A DNA stretch of 64,000 nucleotides from WVYX01 sp039592335. Lineage in GTDB: Bacteria; Gemmatimonadota; Gemmatimonadetes; Gemmatimonadales; GWC2-71-9. The position numbers and the translations under genes were made by a program. The notes beneath the pieces are model-generated. The model was not told where the DNA came from. It made no database searches and saw only the letters and a list, made by a program, of their open reading frames with translations. Positions 54,425 to 63,457 of the stretch are shown piece after piece. Location of the stretch: contig JBDHBX010000016.1 of the NCBI GenBank assembly GCA_039592335.1, positions 3,418-67,417 on the forward strand, given 5' to 3'. Positions within the stretch are counted from its first letter, which is position 1, and each line of letters starts with the position of its first letter.

Positions 54425-55537
54425 TCAGCGCAGGATCTTGAGGAGCCCCGCTACCGCAGCACCTTGCACGAAGCTCTCCACGTCCGTCACCGGGACGATC
54501 ACTCCCGTCTCGAGGCGACTCCGCTGCGCCACCCGCTCCATGTACTGACTGAGAGACGCGCCGACTCCGTCCCGGTCGTCCATCTTCATCTGGAATACGA
54601 TCTCTTCCCAAGAGCCTGCGTAGGTCACCCCGGAGGCGGTCTTCACCCGGTGATCCGTCTGAGGCCGGCGCTGCATGCCTTGGAGCTCCTGCAACAGCGT
54701 GCCGAAGAGCTCCAGCTGGCGGGGGTCGCGGATCGTACCGTCGGGCTGGATCGCAGCGATCTCGGCAAGCAGCCGGTCCACGGGGTCCTGCTCGCTGACC
54801 AGCTCGCCCAGACGCCGCTGCCATGGCGCAAGCTCGGGGTCGCCGCCGGGGAGCCGGTAGATGGACTTCTTGAGCTCGATGGTCCTCCACAGTGCAAGTT
54901 CGTCGAAGTGCTCCGTGGGATCGGTCTGCTCAAAGTGGAACAGGCAGGCCTCGTACTCACCGCGGTCGTACAACAGGTTGCCGAGGTAGACGCGAGCTTC
55001 CGTGTGGGTCTCGTCCAGGTCCAGCGCACGCCGCAGCCAGTAGAGCGCGGCGTCCTCGTCCCCCAGCCGGTGCGCCGCGTAGCCGAGACACGCGGCAGCC
55101 TCGGAGGACGCGGCATGGTGCTCGACGGCAATCTCGAAGAACCCCCGGGCATGCCGCAGCATGCCCTCCCGAAAGAGCGCCCGCCCGATCTGCAACATGA
55201 GATCGTGATCCTCGCGAAAGCCGAGGGACAGCACCCGGTCGAAACACTGCAGCGCCCGGCCGCGCTCGCCGAGCTTGAGGAGCGATTCCCCCAGCCCCGC
55301 GAGTCCTTCCTCGTTATTCGGGTCGAGTGCGAGCGCCCGCTCGAATCCCTCCCTGGCCCAGGCGTACTCCTCTACGGCGAGCTGCGCGTAGGCAAGCCCG
55401 ACATGCAGCTCCGGAGCGTTGGGATACGACGTGAGGCCTGCTCGCAACTCCGCAATGGCCAGTTCATAGAGGCCTTGGTTGTAGAGTTGATGAGCACGTT
55501 CCGCATAGTCGTCCGAGCTGAGGAAGGGGTCCGACAT
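54425..55537 (-). CDS. TPR-repeat protein with roadblock-like C-terminal region
   Basis: A 370-aa cytoplasmic protein. TPR helices span about 5-245 (LYNQGLYELAIAELRAGL; ARVYLGNLLYDRGEYEACL). The last ~70 residues (TYAGSWEEIVFQMK, then VESFVQGAAVAGLLKILR) form a compact alpha/beta region of unknown family. ATG 55535-55537 with GGAGG 8 nt upstream. A scaffold role is likely; partners unknown. Confidence 0.8.
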   Translation of the reverse strand: MSDPFLSSDDYAERAHQLYNQGLYELAIAELRAGLTSYPNAPELHVGLAYAQLAVEEYAWAREGFERALALDPNNEEGLAGLGESLLKLGERGRALQCFDRVLSLGFREDHDLMLQIGRALFREGMLRHARGFFEIAVEHHAASSEAAACLGYAAHRLGDEDAALYWLRRALDLDETHTEARVYLGNLLYDRGEYEACLFHFEQTDPTEHFDELALWRTIELKKSIYRLPGGDPELAPWQRRLGELVSEQDPVDRLLAEIAAIQPDGTIRDPRQLELFGTLLQELQGMQRRPQTDHRVKTASGVTYAGSWEEIVFQMKMDDRDGVGASLSQYMERVAQRSRLETGVIVPVTDVESFVQGAAVAGLLKILR

Positions 55538-55620
55538 CCGCCGGGCCTCCGGTGGAGGGTTGGGCAACAATATAACGCAACCGCAAATCGCACAAGCGGT
55601 TGCGCGGTTGCGGGATACGC

Positions 55621-55684
55621 AAAACGGCCCGCAGTCGGCGTTGCCGGCGGTGCTCGAACGACCACCGGTTCCGATTGCGGGCCG
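55621..55684 (-). terminator. Long-stem terminator of the DUF4440 gene
   Basis: Arms at 55625-55638 (CGGCCCGCAGTCGG) and 55671-55684 pair over 14 bp with one G-U wobble. A T-run (AAAA at 55621-55624 on plus) follows on the minus strand, and the 32-nt loop holds a further weak hairpin. It lies about 20 bp past the DUF4440 stop. Confidence 0.6.
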
Positions 55685-55705
55685 CCCACGGCGGACCGGG
55701 CGTAG

Positions 55706-56188
55706 CTAATTCTGCGCCAAGCGGATCGCGAGCTGCTGCAGATAGATCTTCCAGACGCCGTCCTCCAGATCCTTCCTCCAGACAAGCGTCCCGTGGCCGG
55801 CCTCGACGATCCGGCCGCCGATGCGCACCACATCGGTGGAGTGGGAAAACGTCGCCAGGGCATACGTCGGACTCAGGATCTCTACGTTGGGATCCGTCAT
55901 CACGAAGTTCATGTACTGGATCGACCCGTAGAACTGGCGCCACGTCTCACCCATCTGCTCCGGTCCCAGGCTGCGTTGCCCGTTGGGCCACATGATTCTC
56001 GCGGTGGGCGCGTCATAGTACATGCCGACGAGGCTGTCCAGCTTGGCGTTGTTCAGGACACTGACCCACGTGGCCAGCCGTCCCTCGACCGCCTGCTGCT
56101 CCCTCATGCGCTCCCGCTGTGTCAGCTCGGGCGAGCAGGCAACGAATGCCGCACAGACGAGCACAAGGATCAGTTTCGACCGCACCAT
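55706..56188 (-). CDS. DUF4440/SnoaL-like lipoprotein
   Basis: A 160-aa protein with a lipobox (FVAC, Cys18) and an NTF2-like fold of about 120 residues (MYYDAPTARIMWPNG; VWRKDLEDGVWKIYLQQL). NTF2-like domains bind small ligands or act as accessory sensors; role here unknown. Monocistronic with a terminator. Confidence 0.82.
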   Translation of the reverse strand: MVRSKLILVLVCAAFVACSPELTQRERMREQQAVEGRLATWVSVLNNAKLDSLVGMYYDAPTARIMWPNGQRSLGPEQMGETWRQFYGSIQYMNFVMTDPNVEILSPTYALATFSHSTDVVRIGGRIVEAGHGTLVWRKDLEDGVWKIYLQQLAIRLAQN

Positions 56189-56672
56189 AGATCCACTCCC
56201 TTGTTCGATCCGTTGCGTGTGCTTTCCGCCCTATAAGCTATGGCACGGCCCACTTGCGTCAATGTGAACCGGGGCGTAGCGTATCTCGCCACTTCGCACC
56301 ATCCACTACACCGAGTTGCACATGACCAGTTCTCGCTCTTCACTCGCGATCGCCCTGCGACAAGGGATCGGCGTCGTGGATGTACGCGCGGAACGAGCGC
56401 GGCATTCCCCCGGGGATGTGGTAGCGCCCACGCAGTAGACTCGAGGGCAGCCGCCGACAGGCGGCAGGCTCCGCGTGGCGGTGGGATGGGTGGACGGTCC
56501 ACCGCCGATGGACGATGACCAGAGACGCCACGCCGTTGCCCGCACTCGATTGCAGCCCGACCGCCGCCTCCGCACGGTGGGGACGGCTCATTGCACCCAG
56601 CCCAGTGGCCCTTCCAGGAGGCAGAGCAACCGCTCGCCCCTTGTTTCTCTTCCATGCCAAACGGTACTGCCC
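56189..56672. other. 484-bp intergenic region without a convincing gene
   Basis: No supported gene. It has a lower-GC start near 56220-56340, possibly promoter DNA for both flanks. A 38-codon frame at 56322-56438 (MTSSRSSLAIALRQGIGVV) resembles the first residues of the downstream protein (RSSLALAL) and may be a remnant. An 8-bp inverted repeat GGCGGTGG/CCACCGCC sits near 56480-56510. Confidence 0.5.
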
Positions 56673-57293
56673 ATGAATGAGACAACCCGTTCTTCGCTCG
56701 CGCTCGCCCTGCAGGACTACCGGGGACCACGGCCGGGGATCGCCATTACGATCGCGGGGGTAGCGCTCCTCGCGGCGATCGCCGTGGGCGCACTCCTGTT
56801 CGTGATGCTCGGCAAGACCGCGGCGGCTATCGACGAGGGACGCAGCACGATCCGCGCCCTGCACTCGTACAACGCCGCCCTGGAAGTCTGGCGCAAGATG
56901 GCGACCATGCCCGAGTCTGAGTTCCGCTTCCCGGAGCAGGCTCGCGTACGGGACAGCATTGCGGCGGCGCTTCGAGGCGAGCTTGTGAGTTTCCAGGAGG
57001 AAGTCACAGATTCAGTAGACAAGCGGCTCGTGGGCCAGGTCCTGGAGGACCTCAACCTCACGACCGAGGCAGACAGTTGGGGACCCGAACTCGGGGCGCG
57101 CGGCCGCGCAGCCATGATCGTGCTCACGGCCCGCCAGGACTCGGCGATGTTTCGGGCGGCCGCCCGCTACCAGCAGTCGCAGCTCGCCGCGGCGCTCGTG
57201 GTGGGCTTCGGGATCCTCGCGGCCGGCGTGCTGATCATCCCGATGTCGTGGCTGTATGTGCGGTACAAGCAGGGGCAGCCGCCGGAACTCTGA
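56673..57293 (+). CDS. Bitopic membrane protein with periplasmic helical domain, unknown function
   Basis: A 206-aa protein with two TM helices (about 22-46 and 174-196) and about 125 residues between them, rich in helix (ALHSYNAALEVWRKMATM; VRDSIAAALRGELVSFQEEV). The layout resembles a four-helix-bundle chemoreceptor sensor without its signalling domain. No family recognised. ATG 56673-56675. Confidence 0.65.
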   Translation: MNETTRSSLALALQDYRGPRPGIAITIAGVALLAAIAVGALLFVMLGKTAAAIDEGRSTIRALHSYNAALEVWRKMATMPESEFRFPEQARVRDSIAAALRGELVSFQEEVTDSVDKRLVGQVLEDLNLTTEADSWGPELGARGRAAMIVLTARQDSAMFRAAARYQQSQLAAALVVGFGILAAGVLIIPMSWLYVRYKQGQPPEL

Positions 57294-57438
57294 GCCCCGG
57301 CTGCCGAGGGCGGCGGCGCGCTGGGTGGGGAACGTCGCGGGGTACACGTAACTACTTCTTCGGCGTCGCTGCCGCGGGACGGGACGGGAATGAGAGTGTG
57401 GTGGTGTTCCCGCGCCGGGCGCGTCGCGGAGAGGACTG

Positions 57439-58656
57439 TTGAGCCGGCTCACCAGCTACCAGAAACGGCTGTTCGTCTTCCTCAGCGTCGCGACCTTCTT
57501 CGAAGGTTACGACTTCATGGCGCTGAGTCAGATCCTGCCCAATCTCCGGGCGGACATGGCGCTGTCGGAGGCCCAGGGCGGGCTGCTGGGATCGGTCATC
57601 AGTCTCGGCACCGTGCTGGCCTTCGTGCTCGTGCGGCTGGCGGACCGCTGGGGCCGCCGCCGGGTGCTGGCGATTACCATCCTCGGCTACGCCACCTTCA
57701 CCTTCTTCACGGGGCTCTCCCGCACCCCCTACGACTTCGCCCTATACCAGTTCGTGGCCCGGGTATTCCTCATCGCCGAGTGGGCACTCAGCATGGTGAT
57801 CGCCGCAGAGGAGTACCCCGCCGAGAAGCGTGGCTTCGTCATCGGTGTGATCCAGGCCAGCAACTCGCTGGGCTCGATCACTTGCGCGGCGATCGCGCCG
57901 TTCCTGCTCCAGACATCGCCCGGCTGGCGCACGGTCTACTTCGTGGGCGTTCTCCCCCTGCTCCTCCTGGCGTACGCGCGCCGCGGCCTCAAGGAGACGA
58001 GCCGCTACGTCGAGTACGCCGCGGCCCGAAAGGAGACCAGGCACAGCCTCTTCGCGATCCTGCGCAGCCCCTACCGCATACGGGTGCTCCAGATGGCCCT
58101 CATTTGGGGGCTGACCTACATCTGCACCAACACCGCCGTGTTGTTCTGGAAGGAATTCGCGGTGGGACAGCGCGGCTTCACCGATGGCGAGGTCGGCAAG
58201 GCCGTGGCGATCGCGTCGATCGGGGCACTGCCGTTCGTGTTCTTCATCGGGAAGCTGCTGGATTCCTGGGGGCGTCGCAGAGGTGCGGTGTTCATCTATA
58301 GTGTGTGCGCCGTGTTCGTGGTGCTGGCCTACCAGCTCCACGGCTTCTGGGCCCTGACCTTCTGCCTCGCGGCGGCGATCTTCGCGGCCATCGCGCTGCT
58401 GGCATTGCTGAACACGTATACCACCGAGCTGTTCCCCACGGAGATGCGGGCCGACGCGTTCGCGTGGTCGAACAACCTGCTCGGCAGGATCGGTTACGTC
58501 ATCGCGCCGGGGATCGTGGGTTGGGCGGCGGGATACATGGGCTGGGGCAACGCCGTATCCCTCACGGCCATTGCGGTCATAGCGGCGCTCATCCTGATCC
58601 TGGCGCTGCTGCCGGAAACCTCCCGGAAGGAGCTGGAGGAAACCGCGCAGCTCTAA
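57439..58656 (+). CDS. MFS transporter (sugar/metabolite-type)
   Basis: A 405-aa, 12-TM carrier. Motif A is LADRWGRRRVLA after TM2 and repeated as LLDSWGRRRGAVF after TM8, with E-x6-R-type motif TTELFPTEMRADAFAWSNNL. The TTG start at 57439-57441 has GGAGAGGA a few bases upstream. FFEGYDFMALSQILP in TM1 fits the aromatic/organic-acid and sugar porter relatives. Substrate unknown. Confidence 0.85.
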   Translation: MSRLTSYQKRLFVFLSVATFFEGYDFMALSQILPNLRADMALSEAQGGLLGSVISLGTVLAFVLVRLADRWGRRRVLAITILGYATFTFFTGLSRTPYDFALYQFVARVFLIAEWALSMVIAAEEYPAEKRGFVIGVIQASNSLGSITCAAIAPFLLQTSPGWRTVYFVGVLPLLLLAYARRGLKETSRYVEYAAARKETRHSLFAILRSPYRIRVLQMALIWGLTYICTNTAVLFWKEFAVGQRGFTDGEVGKAVAIASIGALPFVFFIGKLLDSWGRRRGAVFIYSVCAVFVVLAYQLHGFWALTFCLAAAIFAAIALLALLNTYTTELFPTEMRADAFAWSNNLLGRIGYVIAPGIVGWAAGYMGWGNAVSLTAIAVIAALILILALLPETSRKELEETAQL

Positions 58657-58718
58657 CTCTGGTTTGGCGGGAGAGGGATGGCTATCGTGGGAGACCCCGA
58701 CAGCGGAGGGAACCGGTC

Positions 58719-59552
58719 GTGGCGGTGAAGCTCGAGTTCGTTCAGGAGGCTCTCGCCGGCAAGTACGAGATCGAGCGCTCCATTGGGAAGGGCGGCATGG
58801 CCACCGTCTTTCTCGGCCACGAGGTGGGGAGCGACCGCCCGCTGGCCATCAAGGTGCTCCGCCCGGAGTTTGCCGCCACGATCGTGGGGGACCGGTTCCG
58901 CCGCGAGATCGAGATCCTGACGGACCTCCAGCACCGCAACATCCTGCCGCTCCACTCCTCGGGCATCGCCGGGGCCCTCGTGTACTACGTGATGCCGCTT
59001 GCGGTGGCGGGCTCATTGCGACCGAGAATCGAGCGGGAGGGGCGGCTCAGGTTCGACCAGACCCTCGACTTCACCCGCCAGGTTGCGCAGGGCCTCGACC
59101 ATGCCCACGCCCACGACATCATCCACCGCGACATCAAGCCCGAGAACATCATGTTCCACGAGGGCCGCGCGGTCATATGTGACTTCGGAGTGGCGCGCGC
59201 ACTCGTGCGGGCAGGGGGCGAGAGCCTCTCGACCAGTGGCCTCGTAGTGGGAACGCCCGCCTACATGAGCCCGGAGCAGGCACGCGGCAAGACGGAACTC
59301 GACCTCCACACCGACATCTACTCGCTGGCTTGCGTGGTCTTCGAGATGCTCAGCGGGGAGACCCCCTTCACCGGTCGCACGGCCCAGTCCATCATGGCCA
59401 AGCAGGTGAAGGAGAACCCGCCCCGGCTCCGGGTGGTCCGGCAGGATCTCCCGGAGCACGTCGAGGATGCCATGCAGACCGCTCTTCAGAAGAGCCCCGC
59501 TGACCGGCAGTCGAGTGCGGGGGAGTTTGCGGCGGAATTGGGGGGCGAGTAG
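58719..59552 (+). CDS. Ser/Thr protein kinase, catalytic domain only
   Basis: A 277-aa Hanks-type kinase. Gly-loop GKGGMATVFLG (23-33), Lys45 (AIKVLRPE), catalytic HRDIKPEN with Asp138, DFGVAR with Asp155, activation segment GTPAYMSPEQ. No TM helix or sensor follows, unusual for bacterial kinases of this type. GTG 58719-58721 chosen; GGAGGG lies 8 nt upstream. Followed by a larger paralogue that matches its positions residue for residue in the first 160. Confidence 0.9.
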   Translation: MAVKLEFVQEALAGKYEIERSIGKGGMATVFLGHEVGSDRPLAIKVLRPEFAATIVGDRFRREIEILTDLQHRNILPLHSSGIAGALVYYVMPLAVAGSLRPRIEREGRLRFDQTLDFTRQVAQGLDHAHAHDIIHRDIKPENIMFHEGRAVICDFGVARALVRAGGESLSTSGLVVGTPAYMSPEQARGKTELDLHTDIYSLACVVFEMLSGETPFTGRTAQSIMAKQVKENPPRLRVVRQDLPEHVEDAMQTALQKSPADRQSSAGEFAAELGGE

Positions 59553-59727
59553 GAGAGCGCTGATCCTCTAACGCGCGGGCTTCCTCTTCACTCCAGCAGC
59601 ATCGGTTGTCTCGGCCGCCACAAAGCTATCCTCCGCCGAGTCGGTTGGTCAGCACGAGCGCCTGGCGCCCCCGCCTCACGCATCCTATTGTAATCCTCTC
59701 ACCGACCCTCTCTCGGAGCCGCGCACG

Positions 59728-62307
59728 CTGCCCGAACTCATCGACCGCCTCAATCGGGCCCTCGAAGGCCGTTATGTCGTCGAGCGAGAGATCGGTCACG
59801 GCGGATGGGCCATCGTGTACCTGGCGCGCGACCTCCACAACCGGCGGCGGGTCGCCCTCAAGGTGTTGCGTCCGGAGATCGCCGAGGGCCTCGGGGGCGA
59901 TCGCTTCCTGCGCGAGATCGAGATCGCGGCCAACCTCACCCATCCAAACATCCTCCCGCTACACGACTCGGGCGAAGCCGACGACCTGCTCTACTACGTG
60001 ATGCCCTACGTGGAGGGCGAGAGCTTGCGGCAGCGCCTGAATCGGGAGAAGCAGCTCCCGCTCGAGGACGTGTGGGAGATCACGCGCGAGCTCTCCGATG
60101 CCCTGGGGTACGCCCACAGCCATGGTGTCGTACACAGGGACATCAAGCCGGAGAACGTGCTGCTCCAAGAGGGACACGCCGTCATCAGCGACTTCGGGAT
60201 CGCCCGGGCGGTGAGCGCGGCAGGGGGAGATACCGCTACCGAGACCGGCGTCGCCGTCGGCACGCCGCTGTACATGAGCCCGGAGCAAGGAGCCGGCGAG
60301 GCGGATCTGGATACCCGCAGCGACGTCTACTCGCTGGGTTGCTGCGTGTGGGAGATGCTCGCCGGCGACCCGCCGTACACGGGCCCTACCGCACAGGCCG
60401 TGCTCGCGAGAAAGGCCGCCGAGCCGCTCCCCCACCTGCGGGCGGTGCGCGAGACGGTGCCGGAGGAGGTCGAGCAGGCCATCAGCAAGGCACTCTCCAA
60501 GGTTCCCGCCGACCGCCACTCCACCGCGCACGAGTTCCAGCAGGCGCTGGCGCGTGGCATGCGCAGGTCGGCGCAGTTCCGGGCCATGCGGCAGCGACGC
60601 CGGTTCTACGCGCTGGCAGCCCTCGCGGGGATCGTCACCGTCGCGATCATCGCGCAGCTGATCCGCGGCCCAAGCGTGAGGCTCGCGCCGAACCGCGTGG
60701 TGGTGGCGACGTTCGAGAACCAGTCCGGCGAGCCCGAGCTCGCGACGTTCGGTGGCATTGCCGCGGACATGATCACGCAGGGTCTGATGGAGGCCGAGCT
60801 CGAGGTGGTGCCGTCGCCTTCTGCACGGGGCGCGTGGGATTACGTGCAGGTAGGCATCGCCGAGGGGAGGGTGCGCTCTCCGGTGCGCGCGCTCGCCGAG
60901 GAAACGGGCGCCGGGATCGTCGTCGCGGGCACGTATTACCGAATGGGCGACAGCATCATGATCCAGAGTTACGTGACCGACGCAGAACATGGCACGTCAC
61001 TCGGCTCGATTCAGCCCGTCCACGGCCCCGCTGACGATCCCACAGGCGCGCTCCGCAAGGTGCTCGGCCAAATCAGCGGATTGCTGGCCGTGCATTTCGA
61101 CCCACGGCTGGCGCCCTCCGTGGGCGCGGCCAGCCACGCGCCGAGCTACGAGGCGTACCGCGCATTCAGTGACGGCATGGAGCGATACGTGCGTGAGGAG
61201 TGGCGCGATGCCGTGCACTACTTCGCCCGGGGGCACGCGCTCGATACGACATTCGTTCGGGCACTGCTCTACGAGTCGCTGAGCTTGTTCAACATACCAG
61301 CGTGGCGCGAGGCCGATTCCGTGCTCCAGATCGCAGCGCGGTTACGCGATCGGCTGACGGCCTACGATCGCCACTTCCTGGACTACCGCACGGCATTCCT
61401 CGCCGCCGATCCCGAGTCCGCCCTGCGTGCCATCAGGCGGGCGGCGGAGATCGCACCGGGCTCCAAGGCGGAGTACAACCTCGCCTTGGAGCTGTACGCG
61501 TCCAACCACCTGCGTGAGTCGCGCGACGTCTTGGCGCGCCTCGATCCCACACGCGGGCCCATGCGCGACTGGCTCGGGTATTGGCGGGTCCTTTCCGGTG
61601 CCTACCACCTCGAAGGCGATCACCAACGGGAGCGGCGCGTGGCGCGGCGCGCACGCAGGATTCTCTCCGACCAACTGAGTGCGCTCCTGCTCGAGGTGCG
61701 AGCATTGGCCGCACTCGGCCGGATCGAGGCGGTCGCCGCGCTGCTCGCCGAGGCCCACCGCATCTCCAACGACGGCACGGGGGCGACGGTCGCCGAGCTG
61801 ACAGCCCTCGCCGCAATGGAGCTGCGGGTCCATGGCTACGCCGAGGAGGCGGAGGCGATGTTCCAGCGTGCCGCCGACTCGTACGAAGGGCTCGCCCAAG
61901 AGACGCTGTCAGATGTCCGTGCGGACTACGCCAGGGTCCTCTACGCCCTCGAGCGGTGGGATCAAGCACAGGCGCTCTATTCCGCTCTGGCCGCTGAATT
62001 CCCCGAGCGCATCGCGCACCGGGCGCAACTCGGCCTGATTGCCGCACGGCGAGGCAACATGCACGCAGCGGAGCAGATCGAGACTTGGCTCGCCGATCTG
62101 TCCGACCGCTACCGCTTTGGAGAACACGCATACTACCGGGGCACGATCGCCGCCGTGCTAGGGAGGCACCAAGCGGCCGTCGGCCTGCTGCGGGAGGCGT
62201 TCGGTCAGCGTTGGCCCCAGGGAAGCATGGTCGTGCACCGCGACTTCGACCTCGAGAGCCTGTACGACTTTCCGCCCTACGTGGCGCTCATGCAGCCGAA
62301 GCCGTAG
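59728..62307 (+). CDS. Ser/Thr protein kinase with TM helix and TPR-like extracytoplasmic region (CTG start)
   Basis: An 859-aa protein if read from CTG 59728. Kinase: GHGGWAIVYLA (23-33), Lys45, HRDIKPEN (Asp138), DFGIAR (Asp155), GTPLYMSPEQ. TM helix 293-313. A TolB/FlgO-like alpha-beta domain follows (about 320-430; VVVATFENQSGEPELATFGG), then TPR-like helices to the end. No in-frame ATG, GTG or TTG exists between the upstream stop (TAA 59569) and GTG 59815, which lies inside the Gly-loop. CTG 59728 with GGAG 9 nt upstream gives exact register with the upstream kinase. Confidence 0.82.
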   Translation: MPELIDRLNRALEGRYVVEREIGHGGWAIVYLARDLHNRRRVALKVLRPEIAEGLGGDRFLREIEIAANLTHPNILPLHDSGEADDLLYYVMPYVEGESLRQRLNREKQLPLEDVWEITRELSDALGYAHSHGVVHRDIKPENVLLQEGHAVISDFGIARAVSAAGGDTATETGVAVGTPLYMSPEQGAGEADLDTRSDVYSLGCCVWEMLAGDPPYTGPTAQAVLARKAAEPLPHLRAVRETVPEEVEQAISKALSKVPADRHSTAHEFQQALARGMRRSAQFRAMRQRRRFYALAALAGIVTVAIIAQLIRGPSVRLAPNRVVVATFENQSGEPELATFGGIAADMITQGLMEAELEVVPSPSARGAWDYVQVGIAEGRVRSPVRALAEETGAGIVVAGTYYRMGDSIMIQSYVTDAEHGTSLGSIQPVHGPADDPTGALRKVLGQISGLLAVHFDPRLAPSVGAASHAPSYEAYRAFSDGMERYVREEWRDAVHYFARGHALDTTFVRALLYESLSLFNIPAWREADSVLQIAARLRDRLTAYDRHFLDYRTAFLAADPESALRAIRRAAEIAPGSKAEYNLALELYASNHLRESRDVLARLDPTRGPMRDWLGYWRVLSGAYHLEGDHQRERRVARRARRILSDQLSALLLEVRALAALGRIEAVAALLAEAHRISNDGTGATVAELTALAAMELRVHGYAEEAEAMFQRAADSYEGLAQETLSDVRADYARVLYALERWDQAQALYSALAAEFPERIAHRAQLGLIAARRGNMHAAEQIETWLADLSDRYRFGEHAYYRGTIAAVLGRHQAAVGLLREAFGQRWPQGSMVVHRDFDLESLYDFPPYVALMQPKP

Positions 62308-62310
62308 GGC

Positions 62311-63277
62311 TCACAGCTCGATCAGCGAGCCGAGGTCCTTCGGTCCCGCCCCCTCTAGCGCCTTCGTTCCGGCACACAGATCTTGCACCGCAACGCCGAC
62401 GGACTTGAACAGCGTGATCTCGCCATCACGCTCCCGTCCCGCAGCGTCCCCGTTCACGACGTCGCCCAACTCGACCAGGTCAGCTTCCGACATCAATCCC
62501 TGCCCAACTGCCGCGATCACCTCTCCCGCCTCTGCCATCGAAGCTTCCCGCTGATCCACGAACACGCGTGCCGTGCCCACCAATGCGGGGTCGATCTCGC
62601 ACATCTGCGGCGTGAACGCGCCGATCGCGTTGATGTGCGCGCCGGGTGCCACGTCCTCAACGCAGAGCACCGGCTCGGACGAAGACGTGGCGGTGCAGAT
62701 CACATCCGCGCCTTGAGCCGCCTCTGACGCCGAGCCGGGGCACGTCGCCGCGGCCCACCACCTCCTGCGCGAACGCCTCGGCTCCGGCCAGCGCGTACAC
62801 GGCCACCGCCTCGATGCGCCGCACGCAGCACACGGCCTCGAGCTGCGTTCGGGCCTGCACCCCCGCCCCGATGATCGCTACCCGCTTCGCATCGGACCGG
62901 GCCAACAGCTCCGTCGCCAACCCGCTCGCGGCTCCGGTGCGAATTGCCGTTAGCGCTCCGCCCTCGAGCAACGCCGCGACTTGCCCCGTCTCGGGATCCA
63001 GCAGCACGACCACGGCATTCACGACCGGCAGTCCCGCCTCGGCGTTCTGCGGGAAGACCGAGACCAGCTTGCCGCCGAGTCCGTAGGGCACGTCGCAGCG
63101 GCCCGGCATGACGAGGGTGACGGCGTTCCTCGCAGGAACCGACACGCTCGTGCGCATTGGCACCTCGGCCGTGCCCGCGGAGAGCTGGCCGAACGCATCG
63201 CGCATGGCGTCGATGGCTTCCCGCATCGGAAGGGCCGCTCGAACGTCGTCCGCGGAGAGGACACGAATCGTGGGCAT
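62311..63277 (-). pseudogene. Ornithine cyclodeaminase/alanine dehydrogenase-family gene, frameshifted
   Basis: The N-terminal ~206 residues (VLSADDVRAALPMREAIDAM; GGKLVSVFPQNAEAGLPVVN; Rossmann GAGVQARTQLEAV) and the C-terminal ~130 (TATSSSEPVLC; GAHINAIGAFTPQMCEIDP) lie in different frames that meet at about 62737. There the minus strand reads GACGTGCCCCGGC: one C too many in the C4 run. Removing it restores a normal OCD/mu-crystallin protein of about 321 aa. Either a real pseudogene or a sequencing error. Confidence 0.85.
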
Positions 63278-63361
63278 GACGGCTCCGGTTGGCGTCCTGT
63301 GATCGACTGCATAACATTCCCACGCGCGCCGCGCACCGCAACGCTCACGGAGTGAGCCACC

Positions 63362-63457
63362 ATGCTTGGCTTCTACCTCACCATGTTCGTCCTTCCGGCT
63401 GCGATCATCCTCACCGCCATCGTGCTGGCACGCCTGACCCGAGGGCGGGAGGAGTGA
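63362..63457 (+). CDS. 31-aa membrane peptide, probable symporter small accessory protein
   Basis: A 31-residue ORF (MLGFYLTMFVLP, then LTRGREE) with one TM helix and a basic tail. It ends TGATG, overlapping the next ATG by 1 bp, and has its own GGGAGG-type site feeding the symporter. Small one-TM peptides like this precede some SSS-family symporters. Too short for similarity proof. Confidence 0.55.
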   Translation: MLGFYLTMFVLPAAIILTAIVLARLTRGREE

